From: Phycomyces nitens
Taxonomy: Eukaryota; Mucoromycota; Mucoromycetes; Mucorales; Phycomycetaceae
DNA: 64,000 bases
Assembly: GCA_022702545.1 (NCBI GenBank)
Contig: JAHRBC010000003.1
Span: 1,302,001-1,366,000 of the forward strand
Reading direction: 5' to 3'
This document shows, in pieces, positions 45,881 to 57,452 of this stretch; the first letter of the stretch is position 1; every line of letters begins with the position of its first letter. The notes under the pieces are model-generated. The model did not search any database and was not told the origin of the DNA. It saw nothing but the letters and a program-made list of their open reading frames with translations. Both the position numbers and the translations under genes were made by a program.

Positions 45881-46735
45881 CTATCGTTTTGAATAGCCAG
45901 CACAGGTCCACATCACAGCCCTCCAAATCACAGACAGACCAGCCAGGGCTGCTACAACAATACCACCATAGAATAGACCGTCATGGGCTACCTTTCCGCA
46001 CAGGGTCGGGCAAGGATCTGAATTACCTGGGATACTCTCTGCAAGGTCTGTGCACTTTGTGCTGCACTGGTCACTAATCACCTTTGCGGATACGATCATG
46101 GCAATTCCACCAGCACAAAATGCAATTGCTATCAGCATGCAGAAACACGAACAACATGTCAGGGCAGGGTTGTAGCAGCAACAGTTACAGCTACTGCCAT
46201 GACGGTCATCTGAGTAGGGTCGTGGACGGTATGATTCGACCTCATCTTTAGGTGCTCGTTTGGGACCTAGTTCTAGTTCGGTGTCCTTAAAGGGCTTCTT
46301 CTTGGTCTTCTGCTGTTGGACCATGGGGGATTCAGGCGACTGGACGGCCTCATGATCATCGTCCTGGTACTGTGTGTAATATTGATCGGCCTGTTGTACG
46401 GGTGCGTTTTGATAAGTCTGTGGGGGTACATTCTGCTGCTGGAAATATGCTCGTCTTTGTTCTGCTTCATAGGTCTGGAGTGGTATGGCATAGGGATCAT
46501 GGTAGTCGTTGGTTTTTGTTTCGATTGGAGGGGGAGTTGGGTGTGATATCGGGACAGAATAGAATGTGTCTTGCTGAGGCACATATCGATCTGTGAGACT
46601 GACTGGCGGTGGGTTGTGCTGTGGTGTAGGCATGGGAACCGAGAAAGAGGGCTGGATATTTTCTTCTATGGGAGGAGGAGGAGGTTTTGGATACTGTCCA
46701 GCATAGGGATCAGGGTGAGAGCTTTGTGAGTACAT
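45881..46735 (-). CDS. proline-rich protein with cysteine-rich two-TM C-terminal domain
   Basis: Intronless ORF of 284 aa, no recognised family. Residues 1-165 are hydrophilic and rich in Pro, Gln and Tyr (YPKPPPPPIEENIQPSFSVP), probably disordered and cytosolic. A dense cysteine cluster follows (SSCNCCCYNPALTCCSCFCM), likely palmitoylated, and leads into a hydrophobic helix (LIAIAFCAGGIAMIVSAKVI). A short loop with four Cys comes next (QCSTKCTDLA and DPCPTLCG), and then a second helix (GLFYGGIVVAALAGLSVIW). The four-Cys loop between the two helices could form disulfides if luminal or outside. The overall plan (Pro/Tyr-rich tail plus cysteine-rich membrane end) resembles lipid-anchored cysteine-rich TM proteins. 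It converges on the Zn2Cys6 gene with 190 bp between stops. Confidence 0.75.
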   Translation of the reverse strand: MYSQSSHPDPYAGQYPKPPPPPIEENIQPSFSVPMPTPQHNPPPVSLTDRYVPQQDTFYSVPISHPTPPPIETKTNDYHDPYAIPLQTYEAEQRRAYFQQQNVPPQTYQNAPVQQADQYYTQYQDDDHEAVQSPESPMVQQQKTKKKPFKDTELELGPKRAPKDEVESYRPRPYSDDRHGSSCNCCCYNPALTCCSCFCMLIAIAFCAGGIAMIVSAKVISDQCSTKCTDLAESIPGNSDPCPTLCGKVAHDGLFYGGIVVAALAGLSVIWRAVMWTCAGYSKR

Positions 46736-47548
46736 ATTGGCAAGTTTGAAGAGAAGAGAAGAAGCTAATAATACAAAAAAAAGGACCCGGTTTTATCTGT
46801 TTGTCTTGCTTGGCAATGGTGTACGACGTTGGTTATAAATAGAACTGAGCTCCATTGTCTTGATATTCTGCTTCACTAGTTTAAAGGCACCGGGAATGAT
46901 GTTAAAGTTGTACTGCTTGGCTTAGCTATATCTAAAGAGAAATCTACTTTCCTTAATGAGCAATGGCCCAACTTAATATGGATCAAGCTACTTTTTTTTT
47001 TAATATAAAATACACATATTACCTATGAGCAGGACACACTATTGGATCATGCCTTTTACCCGTTCGATACTTGGCTCAGCAAGAGTCACTTGGAATGCCA
47101 AGACCACATTTTACCTTGTCATCTATAAAGATATTATGTACATACTCTACCCTTTGTCTCCTGCAGAACTGTTGACGCCACCAATATCCCTTGTTTCAAA
47201 TATCAACAATAACAATATCAAAAATGGGACCCCATTACAGCCAAATTATGTTTTTGTCATACAAATCTATATATTGATGCATTAAATATTTGATCTAAAT
47301 AAACACAAGTAAATTGTATAATATATTATTATTATTATTATGGTTATTATGGTTATTATTATTGTTATTGAATAAATAAGGCCAGAAATTCCTCACCGAC
47401 TCTTTTTTCTTAAATTCATCATTTTTTTTTAAAAGAGCTATCCAAAATCGACGTCACATGTCACGTGCTATGCCCGCACCGCACTGTGTGATGGTCGTGG
47501 GCGGGGCGGCGTATGGTTGCCTTCCTCCTTTCTACGTGGTTGATTACA
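46736..47548. promoter_or_regulatory. intergenic region with uL23 promoter, CACGTG E-box and GC-rich tract
   Basis: The 100 bp before the uL23 start stand out as GC-rich within AT-rich DNA. CACATGTCACGTGC at 47455-47468 holds a palindromic CACGTG E-box (47462-47467), and GGGCGGGGCGGCG is at 47500-47512. An (ATT)n microsatellite lies at about 47321-47368. The role of the sites in uL23 expression is inferred. An 86-aa ORF at 47025-47285 has no domain. Confidence 0.5.
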
Positions 47549-48274
47549 ATGGCAATTCAAGGTAATCCATCGAATCCATGATCACCTAGAATAGATACCG
47601 GATCCATCACCATCTACGAGCAACATCATCTACCAACAACATATATTGCAAACGGATGGATTCGATACAACAGATGGATCCTTTCAAGATTTCCAGTTCA
47701 AGGCTCTTATATGATATTTGTATGTTTTAGCTCCCAAGGCCAAGGCTCTCGCTGCCAAGAAGTCCGCCCTCAAGGGTGTCAGTGGACAGACCTCCCGCAA
47801 GGTCCGCACCTCCACCCACTTCCACATCCCCAAGACCTTGAAGTTGGCCCGTAAGCCCAAGTTCGCCCGCAAGTCGATCCCCCATGCCCCTCGCATGGAC
47901 CAGTACCGCGTCGTTCGTCAGCCCTTGAACACCGAGACTGCCATGAAGAAGATTGAGCAGCACAACACCTTGACCTTCATCGTCGATGTCAAGGCCAACA
48001 AGGCCCAGATCAAGGATGCCGTCAAGAGACTCTATGATGTCGAGGCTGCCAAGATCAACACTCTCATCAGGTAAGTTATCAATACTTTAATAAAGGAATT
48101 CTCGGCTGACAAGTCGATATTTTAGACCCGATGGTTACAAGAAGGCTTTCGTCCGCTTGACTGCTGATTTCGATGCTCTTGATGTCGCCAACAAGGTAAA
48201 TAGCATTAAATTTGTAGTTTTTTCTTGGGAAACTTTGTGTATTAACGTCAATTCATTAGATCGGCTTCATCTAA
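47549..48274 (+). CDS. RPL25: 60S ribosomal protein uL23 (L25/L23a)
   Basis: Binds 25S rRNA near the peptide exit tunnel and docks SRP and NAC. Exons: 47549-47561 (ATGGCAATTCAAG, 13 nt), 47731-48070, 48126-48195, 48260-48274; 145 aa. The joined N-terminus [20 protein letters not shown] is the expected basic extension. The rest is [80 protein letters not shown] and the conserved end [12 protein letters not shown]. The start codon was chosen because it alone splices in frame (GTAATC donor after 47561) to the acceptor at 47730. Codon use is strongly biased, as in RPL11 and RPL16. Confidence 0.95.
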
Positions 48275-49524
48275 ATGTTGGTTGAAATTCATCAATATTA
48301 ATAAAAACAAAGAATTACTCTTCATCATTATCAAATTGGGTAGTGTTTTGTATCTTGTTTTATCATTTTATTTTATTTTATTTGAGAGGGAGTTTTTATG
48401 GGTCAAAAAAAGTATGCTTTTTTTATTATTATGGGAAAGGGCAAGTGGTGAATGTAAAGAAGTGTCTTCGTCGATAAAGACCCTCTTGCAAGTTGTTTGG
48501 CCCATAAAAAAATCTTTGTGCTTCAGATTAGAGCACTTTTTATCAAGGTCAGATGATCAAGACGACTGTTCATTTTGAGCAATAAATAAAGTGATACGTG
48601 GTCAATATGACCACACACGAACCGGATGCTCTTTCTTGCTCCATCATTGCCGACAAAGGTCCTCATTTTGGTCTTTCTGTCAATGATTGTTTCAATTCAA
48701 ATGTTCCAATTGTTTAATCAATTTTAATTCCACATGAAGATTGATCTTTTCCCTTTATTCTTTTACGAACAACCGTTGTCCTAATATATAGACTCACTAG
48801 AAAGAATACAGGTGTCTTTAAACAGTTTATCTTTTATTCCAATATGGCCCATTTGAAAGAGTCGTTTTCAGGTGAATTTTGTTTATAAGAGAATCACTTG
48901 CTAAAAGATGTTATTTGTTTTCTGCCTTGTAAATTCTACTGACAGCACACCTTTTTCTTCTTGAAGTCCAATATTGACAAGAGATACTGAGGATATTTTT
49001 TAAAACAGAATATTAACAATTATCTTGTTGAAATATAGTCAAGGAGACCTTGTTTTTGTTAGCCAACCAGCAAGTTTGCTCTGATTGTCAATGCTCGGCT
49101 GTTGACCATTTGCAACCATGTTTTTTTATATAGCAAGATATCATAGAGAACCGTCTAGGATTATTAAGAACTCCCTGTAAAATGCTGTCATTATTTGCAA
49201 ATGATGACAATTAGCAAATGTGGATTGCCACTGTTTCATGGAATAGTTGCTGATAGATATAAATATTGGACATTGGGAGCCTCACGCTACTATTCTTATC
49301 ATTTAGGTACTTTTATAAGCCTTGATATGTTCTATATCCAATGTTTTCCCAACCATTACACCCAAAGCTTTAATTCAGCAATCGCATCTTGTTAACGCAT
49401 GATTCCAAAAAAGGAAATATTGAATATTTCATTTCACTTCTTTCATTTTGTTTTTGTTTTTTGTTTTATTGCTCAAGAGATGCTTTTATTTCGTTTCTAT
49501 TTCTGTTCCTAATACTTGAATGAC
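48275..49524. other. intergenic region between uL23 and J-domain gene
   Basis: T-rich DNA with no supported gene. ORFs at 48282-48578 and 49195-49395 are AT-driven. TTTGTTTTTGTTTTTTGTTT precedes the next start by about 60-80 bp. Confidence 0.45.
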
Positions 49525-51272
49525 ATGTTTTTGGTCAAGGCAACCAAAAGGCATATTTTCTGGGCACAGTGCATAAGATACTCTACCAGACAAGGTCCAG
49601 CTGCTGACAAACTCAAAGCAATTCCATTCACCCAGCATATCAAAGCAGCCGAAAAGGTTTTTTTTTAAATTCATAATCTCACAATCTAATGAGGTTCTCA
49701 ATAGACATTTGAAGATTATCATGGCCATAGCTTCTTCTCATTACGCGTCTCTCGAGCAGGACCACCAAACGAGGTGTTTTTGCCGTTCTGGGTCGTGTCT
49801 GCAGATGTCCAGTCAGAGATCGTTCAAGCCCAAGTCGTACGTTTACTTTTACCATTTCCCCATTAGAAGAAATAGAGATTGAACAAAACAAAACAAAAAG
49901 TAAATTTTATACATTTGCGTTTGTATCACCAATTGTAGGGCCGAAGTGTTATGCGCACTTATTATAACCCACACACAAAGACCCATGAATCGCGCTGGGA
50001 AGTTGACTGGGCATGGGTACCTAACCGCCATGGATTCCAACGTAGCTATATGCCCCAAGCCCACCCAGGCCTACAGATCTATGCCTCTCACAAGTATCGG
50101 CGAGGGTTTGTGAATCCAATTCGTAACGGACAGGCCTTGAGTCAGGCTGTTCAGTTTTCACCAGATCTCTTGGATCGACCTAAATTTCGCGACGGTGATG
50201 ATCCAAATGCACCTACTGTTCGCAGTGTCCAGGCATATAAGATTTATCCAGCTACTGCCCTGCGTTTTGCAAAGGAATATATCCAATCCAAGGAAGAGGA
50301 ATACGCGGATGAGTTTCTCAAACAGACTTATGGCGGTGACCAGACGCGTCTATTAGATGTCAGGATTACTCTGACCAATGTCAAGGTTTCGCCAGTCTAT
50401 TACCCGGCATATATCTATACTATTCGTTATCTTGGGCGAGATCTTAGGACATTTATTAATGGCTGTGATTTGAGTGTGGGAGGATTACGAGTGTACAACT
50501 GGGAGCGTGTGGCCTTGGTTGCCTCTATTGGATTTGGATCTATCATGGCCATGTCTGGTGGCATTGGATGGGGTGGAGTCAATGGCTCATTCTGGGTAAT
50601 CTTGAAAACATTAGATAGAGAAAAAAGGACAAAAAAAGGAATATGGAGAGATTACTGATATAACAATATTGAATTGGCTGTAGTTGGGTGTTGTGCTGCC
50701 GACTTTGGCAACATCTCTTTTAACTCTCTACTTTCCTATCCTCTCCTTGCGTTTCCGAGACACCATTAGACTCCGGGAAATCAAGAGCCAAGAGAATGAT
50801 CCCAAGCAATGGGATGATGACTGGATAAGTGCATATGATGCATATGAGCAACAAAGACGGTACAAAACATGGAAATCAGAAAGCTCTCAAAAAAGTTCCA
50901 GCTCCTGGTCAAGAGGTGCCAGTAAGGATCCCAAAGGATACTATGAGGCTCTTGGTCTGAGCACCAGTGCCACGACTGCAGATATCCAAGGAGCATTCCG
51001 CGGGTAAGGATTATAACTTTGGTTTAGATATATATCTATATATACTGAAAATATTTGTAGACTGGCAATGAAGAACCATCCCGATCGCTTTTCTGATCCA
51101 GTAGAGAAGAAAAAGGCAAACGAAAAGTTCCAAAAGATTTCGGCTGCTTATAGTGTCTTGAGAGATCGTAAGTAAAAATATATATATACGACAAGTGGCA
51201 GGATACTGATAATAGGTATTAAACTTTATAGCCAAGAAGCGGAAACAATACGACACCACTGGCCGTGCTTAA
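49525..51272 (+). CDS. membrane-anchored J-domain protein, probably mitochondrial
   Basis: Co-chaperone that stimulates an Hsp70. Exons: 49525-49656, 49705-49836, 49939-50595, 50684-51003, 51061-51167, 51232-51272; 462 aa. The N-terminus (MFLVKATKRHIFWAQCIRYS then TRQG) is basic, rich in hydroxylated residues and lacks acids, like a mitochondrial presequence. Next comes a conserved-looking body (FLPFWVVSADVQSEIVQAQV then YYNPHTKTHESRWEVDWAWV) of no named domain. Two hydrophobic segments follow (VALVASIGFGSIMAMSGGIG and LGVVLPTLATSLLTLYFPIL). The J domain is at the extreme C-terminus: YYEALGLSTSATTADIQGAF, then MKNHPDRFSD with the essential HPD, and KFQKISAAYSVLRD then KKRKQYD. The C-terminal J position and two TM helices set it apart from DnaJ, Pam18 and Sec63. 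The specific orthologue is not recognised. Confidence 0.85.
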
Positions 51273-52428
51273 AATATTATAGCTTAATAGATCTGGGGTC
51301 AATTAGACTAAATATTGTCAAATCAAGCCTAGTTTTTAAGCACTTTAGACATTAAAATACCCTTATTCCAAGATACTAACATGGTCAGAAAAGAATTTTG
51401 AAAATTCTAAACGACTTTATTCTTGATATAAAGTATACCAGTAATTATAGTCCAATTACCAGAATATCAAATCATACTAACTTTTGGTCTATAGGTACTT
51501 TATATATATAATTCTCATCATTAGTTGGTATAGATACCTCTATAAATATCAAAGCTAAAGGTGCCAATAATTCAAATATAGCATAATTATGATTTCATCT
51601 TTATATTTTATTTAGTGATATTTGGAACTAGAGATATAATATTGCCGTAATGATAACATAATGGCAAAGGGCCTCGCCAAAAGTGTGAGTCCGTTCAACT
51701 TGAATTTTGGATCAAATGTGTATATAAGTTTTGAAAAGATAAACATGATCATATAACTGTGAAAAGGTCCTTGGTTGGTCATCTTGGTGAAAATATGTAC
51801 TGCTTTGTATTTACTGCTCTAATCTCCACTATCACTCTGAACAAAATGACCTGCCCGTATATCATACAATAAGCTGTTTGTAATGCGCATATATATATAT
51901 CGTTATCATGTATATCATTAATGCTATTTTTTTGTTTGCTGGCTTATAGAATAGCCCAAAATGAACTGTGTTTGATATTACAAGTAGCATTATGCATAAA
52001 TTATCTTTCTAGGTAGACATTAATTCCTTGCAGGTAATTGATGCTATTCTTGGTCGGTTCAGACTATAGACCCCTTTAGAAAGAAAAGAAAGACATACCA
52101 TGTCCGGATCAATTAAAATTCTCATAATGTTTTCTTTGCTCATAAAATATAAAATCCAGTAGTATCTGTATTACCTTTCATTTCTGGGCAAGATACTAAT
52201 AACATGACTGAATGATATTCAAGAATGTTCATATAAAGTATGTTTTGATCCCACACATTTCATATAAAGACACCGGGGACTTGGAATGAACACTGCAGAA
52301 CCAGTTCAAGAAAGTCAATATAATAAGCTTTATTTAAATATTAAGACAAAAAAATTATATATATTTTTTATTATTCATGTAAATTATGTATTTATGTATT
52401 ATATATCCATACTGTTTCTGAAAACAGT
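51273..52428. other. AT-rich spacer between convergent genes
   Basis: No supported gene in about 1.15 kb separating the 3' ends of the J-domain and four-TM genes. Contains (TA)n runs near 51500 and 51892-51900. Confidence 0.45.
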
Positions 52429-54099
52429 TTAATTCAATCTATTTCCACTCTCTTCATCCTCGCTCTCTTGACTGTTATTGATTTTGCTTGATTGAGTTTG
52501 GCTGTAGTTGGACCCACTTGGTTCATGGTCGACTTCATTGCCTTGAGACTGGTGGTAACCAGAAGAATCAAGCGAGACATCTTCCATACCAGAAGAAGAA
52601 GTCATTCCGAGAACATTGGCTGCCTTATCATTGCCTGAACCATAGGGGTGGTTTGCGCGGTAGTTGTCATATTCAATTTTTTCTGCAGAGAACGAATCAC
52701 GGTGGTCGCCAGTATGAGACCCAATAGCGGCATAGGGCTGATTAGTAGAGTCTTCATATCGAGTATTATCAGGATAGGATAGATTGTCACGACCACCATC
52801 CATATCGTCATGGTCAATGTCATTCATAGCAGAAGAGTTCAAGGCTTCATTTTCACCAGGATTGTGAAAGTCCAGAGGATGAACGGATCCATTTGACATG
52901 TGGCGTTGGGAATTCATGGCTCTTGATCTACGGTTGGAGCTGTCTTTTGCATGGCGGCGCTTGGCAATCTCAGCATAGAGTTTCTGACGCTGCTTGTACA
53001 TGTCTCTGGCAATAGCAAGACTGTTGGCATCTTGAGGATAGGCAGGTGGCTCATTGTGAGCTTGTTCCTCGTCATGGTTCTTTTCCAAAAGGCCCTGGTT
53101 GTCATCATCAGTGTATCGGTCTTTGCGCATGGAGTTTGAGCGGCCAATGTTGGCAGTCTGCTTTTCATAATTGGGATCCATAGATTCATCCTCACTAGAC
53201 CTGAGTGCCAAATGAGGTTTCAGGTGGCGATAGTAGCCTTGCACAGCCAGCAAAGTGAGAACCTTTAAATATATACATTATTATTATTATTAGAGTGAGA
53301 CAGGGCAAAGAGTACGATTCTAATGACTACTAACCGTAAAGAAGGTCATGATTCCCCAAGTAATCATTCTCCAGGCTGCGAATTTGGTCCATTGAGAATC
53401 ACACTCTTTATGGAGTTGCACCATCTCTGGCACATTCTCATATCCAAGAGACCACAGAAACAGACGTGCTGGCTGACGCTGCAAACAGCTGCTCATCATT
53501 GCCGGGCGATAGTACATGTACAGCAGCATTGCATGGATAAACCCAACCACAAGCTGGCATCCAGTAAGTACAGCCAATATGATGGTGAATATGCGAACAC
53601 CCTTGAGAGAGCGCTATATAAAAATTGTATATACCCATGCATTAGAATATCATCAAAGATTTTCGCAAAACACATAATTATCCATATTTCATTTCTTTTA
53701 CTATCCCTTACCTTGATTGAAAAGAGAATTGCTCCAACAGACCACAGGCAGGTCAATATCAAGAGACCCATGTAAGTGTAAAGGTCTCCGATTTTCATTT
53801 GGTAGGCCCACACTATGCAACCGTTTAAGTTAAGGCAACTGGCCAATTGGATTGTTTCAAGACTTACTTGGTGTAAATATGATGCCAAGGATAAGCATCA
53901 AGAGGCTCACTACCTAGATGTTTTGTAGGATACAAAGGGTGACGATGCATTAATGTACAGAACAGGAGCAGGCCGCTTTCTCCAGCTCAAGCTGTGTGTA
54001 TTAATGATACGTTACCAAAAGAAGGAGTTCTGCTCCTACTGCTCCAGTGCGTAGATCAATGCCCTTGAAGGGATTGCTTGGTTTGTGGATTTTGATCAT
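52429..54099 (-). CDS. four-TM membrane protein with long acidic/Ser-rich cytosolic tail
   Basis: No named family recognised. Minus-strand exons: 54016-54099, 53868-53913, 53712-53812, 53335-53613, 52429-53262; 447 aa. Start MIKIHKPSNPFKGIDLRTGA. Predicted TM segments: ELLLLVVSLLMLILGIIFTP, YMGLLILTCLWSVGAILFSI, FTIILAVLTGCQLVVGFIHA and WRMITWGIMTFFTVLTLLAV. A tail of about 270 residues follows. It is rich in Ser, Asn, Asp and Glu, with a basic patch (MYKQRQKLYAEIAKRRHAKD) that may form a helix. The four-TM plan with a short N-terminus is MARVEL/tetraspan-like, suggesting a plasma-membrane or vesicle protein with a regulated tail. The intron placement keeps each TM segment intact. Confidence 0.78.
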
Positions 54100-54693
54100 G
54101 AATAAAGTTTACGATAGAAACTGTCAAGAGAAAGGCAAGAAACCTCTTTTGCTTAAATGGCTTGATAGATATAACAAATGCACACACCAGTTTCAAAAAT
54201 AAAGTCCTCTTGGAGGCAACTACAGATAGCATCTATGTTTGCAGGATATTTGGATGCCATAAACCAATAATATAATGAAGAAGAAGATCATATGTTAGTT
54301 TATTGGGTGCCTGTATATAATCTCAGCCTTTAATGGATCTTTCTTCTAATCTTTAGCTTATAACTATGACGATGAAGAAGAGTGATCCAATCAAAGCCTA
54401 TTTTTCCAAAGAAAAAGGGTACAATATGTCATTAGTATGCCTTGATCGTATCTGGGCATTCGCGTGTATGGATATGTGCATTAGTTTATGCTAACTAGAT
54501 GTTCAATTCAAATATATATATATTATTATTTATTTATTCAGCTTGAAAGAATTCGCCAAGATAGAGAGCATGTATATAGCATGTCTGTGTGTGTGTGTGT
54601 GTGTGTGTTTTAAAAAGTTTCTTTGTAGGGTAATCAAAGAAGTATGAATCACGAATCCTTGTCTTGATTTATTGACCTTTTAACAAGGACTGT
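54100..54693. repeat. intergenic spacer with (GT)n microsatellite
   Basis: No gene is supported. A (GT)n run of about 13 units lies at 54583-54608, within 100 bp of the 3' end of the next gene, and a (TA)n run at about 54515-54523. Confidence 0.6.
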
Positions 54694-56323
54694 CTAAAGT
54701 ACCCTTTTTTTTCCGGATCCACAAGGCCGCCCACGCTTTTTTCTTTCAGCATCCACACATGTGTCTCCCTTTCCAAGTCGATCGCACCGATGACAGGGGC
54801 GCTTGATATCACAAGCAACATGCGACTGTTTGCAGGCCACACAGGCTCTGCGGGCATAAGTCGAGTTCTCGGCCTCATAGGCTTTTGAACGCACACGACG
54901 CGACTCAGAAGTAGAGCTAGAGCAGTTGGTAGGTGCGGAGATCGAGTGTGTCATAGCGCTAGGTGACGCATGGTTATAAGAGGAGTTGGCTGTAGATACT
55001 GCAGTTGTACTGAAAGAGGTGTTGGACGAGTATGATGCCGAAGAAGGAAAAGAGGCTCCATTCGTATAAGACGAGATGGAGAGTGGGTAAGGCGATGAAA
55101 AGTAGGACGATGTGTTTGTGGGAAAAGAGTTTCCGGTGTAGACATTAGAGTACGATGCTGGACCGGATAGATTCATGAGCATCTGGGCATAAGGATGAGA
55201 AGCTGTGTTCAGATAGGACGGGGTAGAAGGTGTAAACATGGTCATGGAATTGGAATTCTTTGATGAAGATTTAGATTTTCCCTTAGTTTTGACCATATCA
55301 CTGCGAACACTTTGAGTACCAGAATCACTTGTTTGTGAAAGGCACGAAGGATTGTTCTGGATAATGTTTTGGGCTTCGTCTCCAATAGAACGAACCTGGG
55401 AGTATTGGTTGAGGTTATATAGCCTTGCAGTTGCAGCAAGATCATCATCAGAAGACACTTCTAATGCGTCGTTGGAAGATATAGATGTATAATAGGCATT
55501 TTGATCTTTGTCTCCAGTGAAGCGCGTGGTCTGTGTGGTATCATAAAGAGATGGTGGGTCATATACTATCTGGGACTGTGTTGCTGGAATAGATGCCACA
55601 CTCTGGAAGGCTGACTGAAGAGAAGCTGACCCGTTGGGCTGATATTGGTTTGTTGTTGCGTTGTAGCAGGTTTGCCAGTGGGCCATGGAGTGGAGTGGAA
55701 GGGGTTCCATAGGGCGGGATACATTAGTATCGGTCGTATAGGTGGATTGGAGGTTACCATGCTGTGAGGTTGTGGAATAAGGAGGCGAGGTCACAGTGTC
55801 TCCGGTACGCGACGATATCTGGGAGGGTTGGTAGTTGTGTGTTCGGAAAGTTTGTTCTTGATAAGTCTGTCGGTAGGACTGAAAGGCAGGGTTAGTGGAT
55901 CCGGGTGTCGATGATCCTGAATCGTAGGCTCCATGGCCAACACCAGACCCATCAGTGAAATTGTGGGTCTAGTGTGAAGGATAGGTAAGAATTCAAACTT
56001 TGAGAATCATGAAAAGCCAAAAAATCAATCCTCCGATTGTAAGGATCTTTTTTTTTTACCTTGATCGATAGGTTTCTAGTACTGTTGCAGCCAGCGACAG
56101 TTGTAACTTCGTCAAAAGACTCGTATGCCTCGTCGTTGTATTCCAGATCAAGTAGATTGACTGGCTGCTGAATACCGTAAATTGGAGCGGTGATTTCCGA
56201 GCTGGGCAAAGCATGGAAGGCAGAGTGGGAAGGAACTTGGAGGAAATGCTTGGCTGGATTTCCCAAGTGGCCTTGGGCAGATCTTATCATCTGTTTACTA
56301 GAAGAGTCTTGTTGGATAGTCAT
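54694..56323 (-). CDS. fungal transcription factor with C-terminal Zn2Cys6 cluster
   Basis: Minus-strand exons: 56060-56323, 54694-55968; 512 aa. Most of the protein is low-complexity Ser/Thr/Tyr/Asn/Gln-rich sequence. Near the end is the zinc cluster ACVACKQSHVACDIKRPCHR then CDRLGKGDTCVD, with spacing C-x2-C-x6-C-x5-C-x2-C-x8-C. It is followed by a basic tail RKKRGRPCGSGKKRVL. The longer last gap and the C-terminal site separate it from the N-terminal clusters typical of Gal4-like activators. The K(S/Q)SHxACD..RPC.RC pattern is like the Ert1/AcuK group and related early-diverging fungal factors. No PAS domain was seen in the remainder. The GRP tail could act as an AT-hook-like extension. 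The start Met at 56323 opens directly into MTIQQDSSSKQMIRSAQGHL. Confidence 0.85.
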
Positions 56324-56539
56324 CGTAGCTTATATTAGTGTACCGTCAAAAGAAGAGAATCAAACAAAGAATGAGCAAAAGGAAAATGTCATGGCGTTTC
56401 TCTTTTTTATTGAGGATTCCACCAAGATTCTATATTGTTTGTTTATTCTATAGTGAGCACGCCCAAAAACACTGTTGGCTAGATTTTTAATGCATTCATC
56501 AGTGAGACCTTGTATTGTGATTGCGGCCATCATAACTTT

Positions 56540-57452
56540 TTATTCAAAGAAGTCGTCCTTCTTGCTATCCTTTTCAGCATCACTGTCTTGGTCCTCTTCC
56601 ATCTTATCATCCACAGGACCCTCTTCATCCACATCCACAGGCTTTGCAGCAGGAATCTTCTTGCGTTTCTCCAACCATGCCCGACACTTGTCACGATAGA
56701 ACTTTTGCATATCCTTAAAGTCCTCACCGTTCTTCATTGCCTCTCTTATCTTCTCTCGCACTTCCTCCCGTGTTGTATTCTTGCTTTCTTCATCATTTTT
56801 GGATAAAATTGATACATAAGGTAAACTTTTAGGGAAATGCTAAACAATCCAGATCAGCAAACAAGACATTTCGGTTCATAGATTACTGCTATTCTTTTAT
56901 TATTATTATTATTTACCTTTGTGTACAGCAAGTCAATCTTGCGCTCCTCCACCATCTTTTCTGCTGCTTCCTTGTCGTCCTCTGACGCTGCTTTCAAGGC
57001 TGCTGTTGCCTGGGCCAATTTACGTTCTGCCTTTTTTCGCTCTATTCAGGGTTAGCAAGGCTTAATTGGACAAAAGAGGGCCGGTTTACCAATGTGTTTG
57101 ACTTGGTGATAAGCAGTTGCGTTCTTTTGTTCTTGGGCATCAATCGTCTTTTCACCCAATTCGTATTCTAAAGCTCTAATGCGTCTCTCGGACTCTACTC
57201 TAATCTTGGCTGTACGTGCACCCTAGAATAACAGCAATATAGCTTTTTTTAATTAAAATGTATTCGTTCTGACAAGAATCCTTGGGGGGTGGTCATTCAT
57301 ACCTTTTTCAACGTACGATTGACATCTCTGATACGCTTTTTAATCTTGCCCATGCTGTCAAGGCTGTTGCCTTTTGGTTTCTGCTTTCCATATTTCTGTC
57401 TGGGTTCGTTCTGTGGATTGCTACCCTGGTTTGGCTGCTCTTTTTGGTTCAT
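56540..57452 (-). CDS. EFG1: rRNA-processing protein Efg1
   Basis: Nucleolar SSU-processome factor for 18S rRNA maturation. Minus-strand exons: 57303-57452, 57090-57222, 56917-57041, 56540-56839; 235 aa. Motifs in order: MGKIKKRIRDVNRTLKK, GARTAKIRVESERRIRALEY then ELGEKTIDAQ, NATAYHQVKHIERKKAERKL, MVEERKIDLLYTKHFPKSLP then YVSIL. The second half has charged coiled-coil sequence and an acidic tail (DVDEEGPVDDKMEEDQDSDA then KKDDFFE). The (K)xVKhhERKKAxRKL and D-L-Y-h-x-(Y/H)FP motifs are the family signature. This is the nucleolar Efg1, not the unrelated Candida APSES regulator of the same name. It diverges from the TBC gene. Confidence 0.88.
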
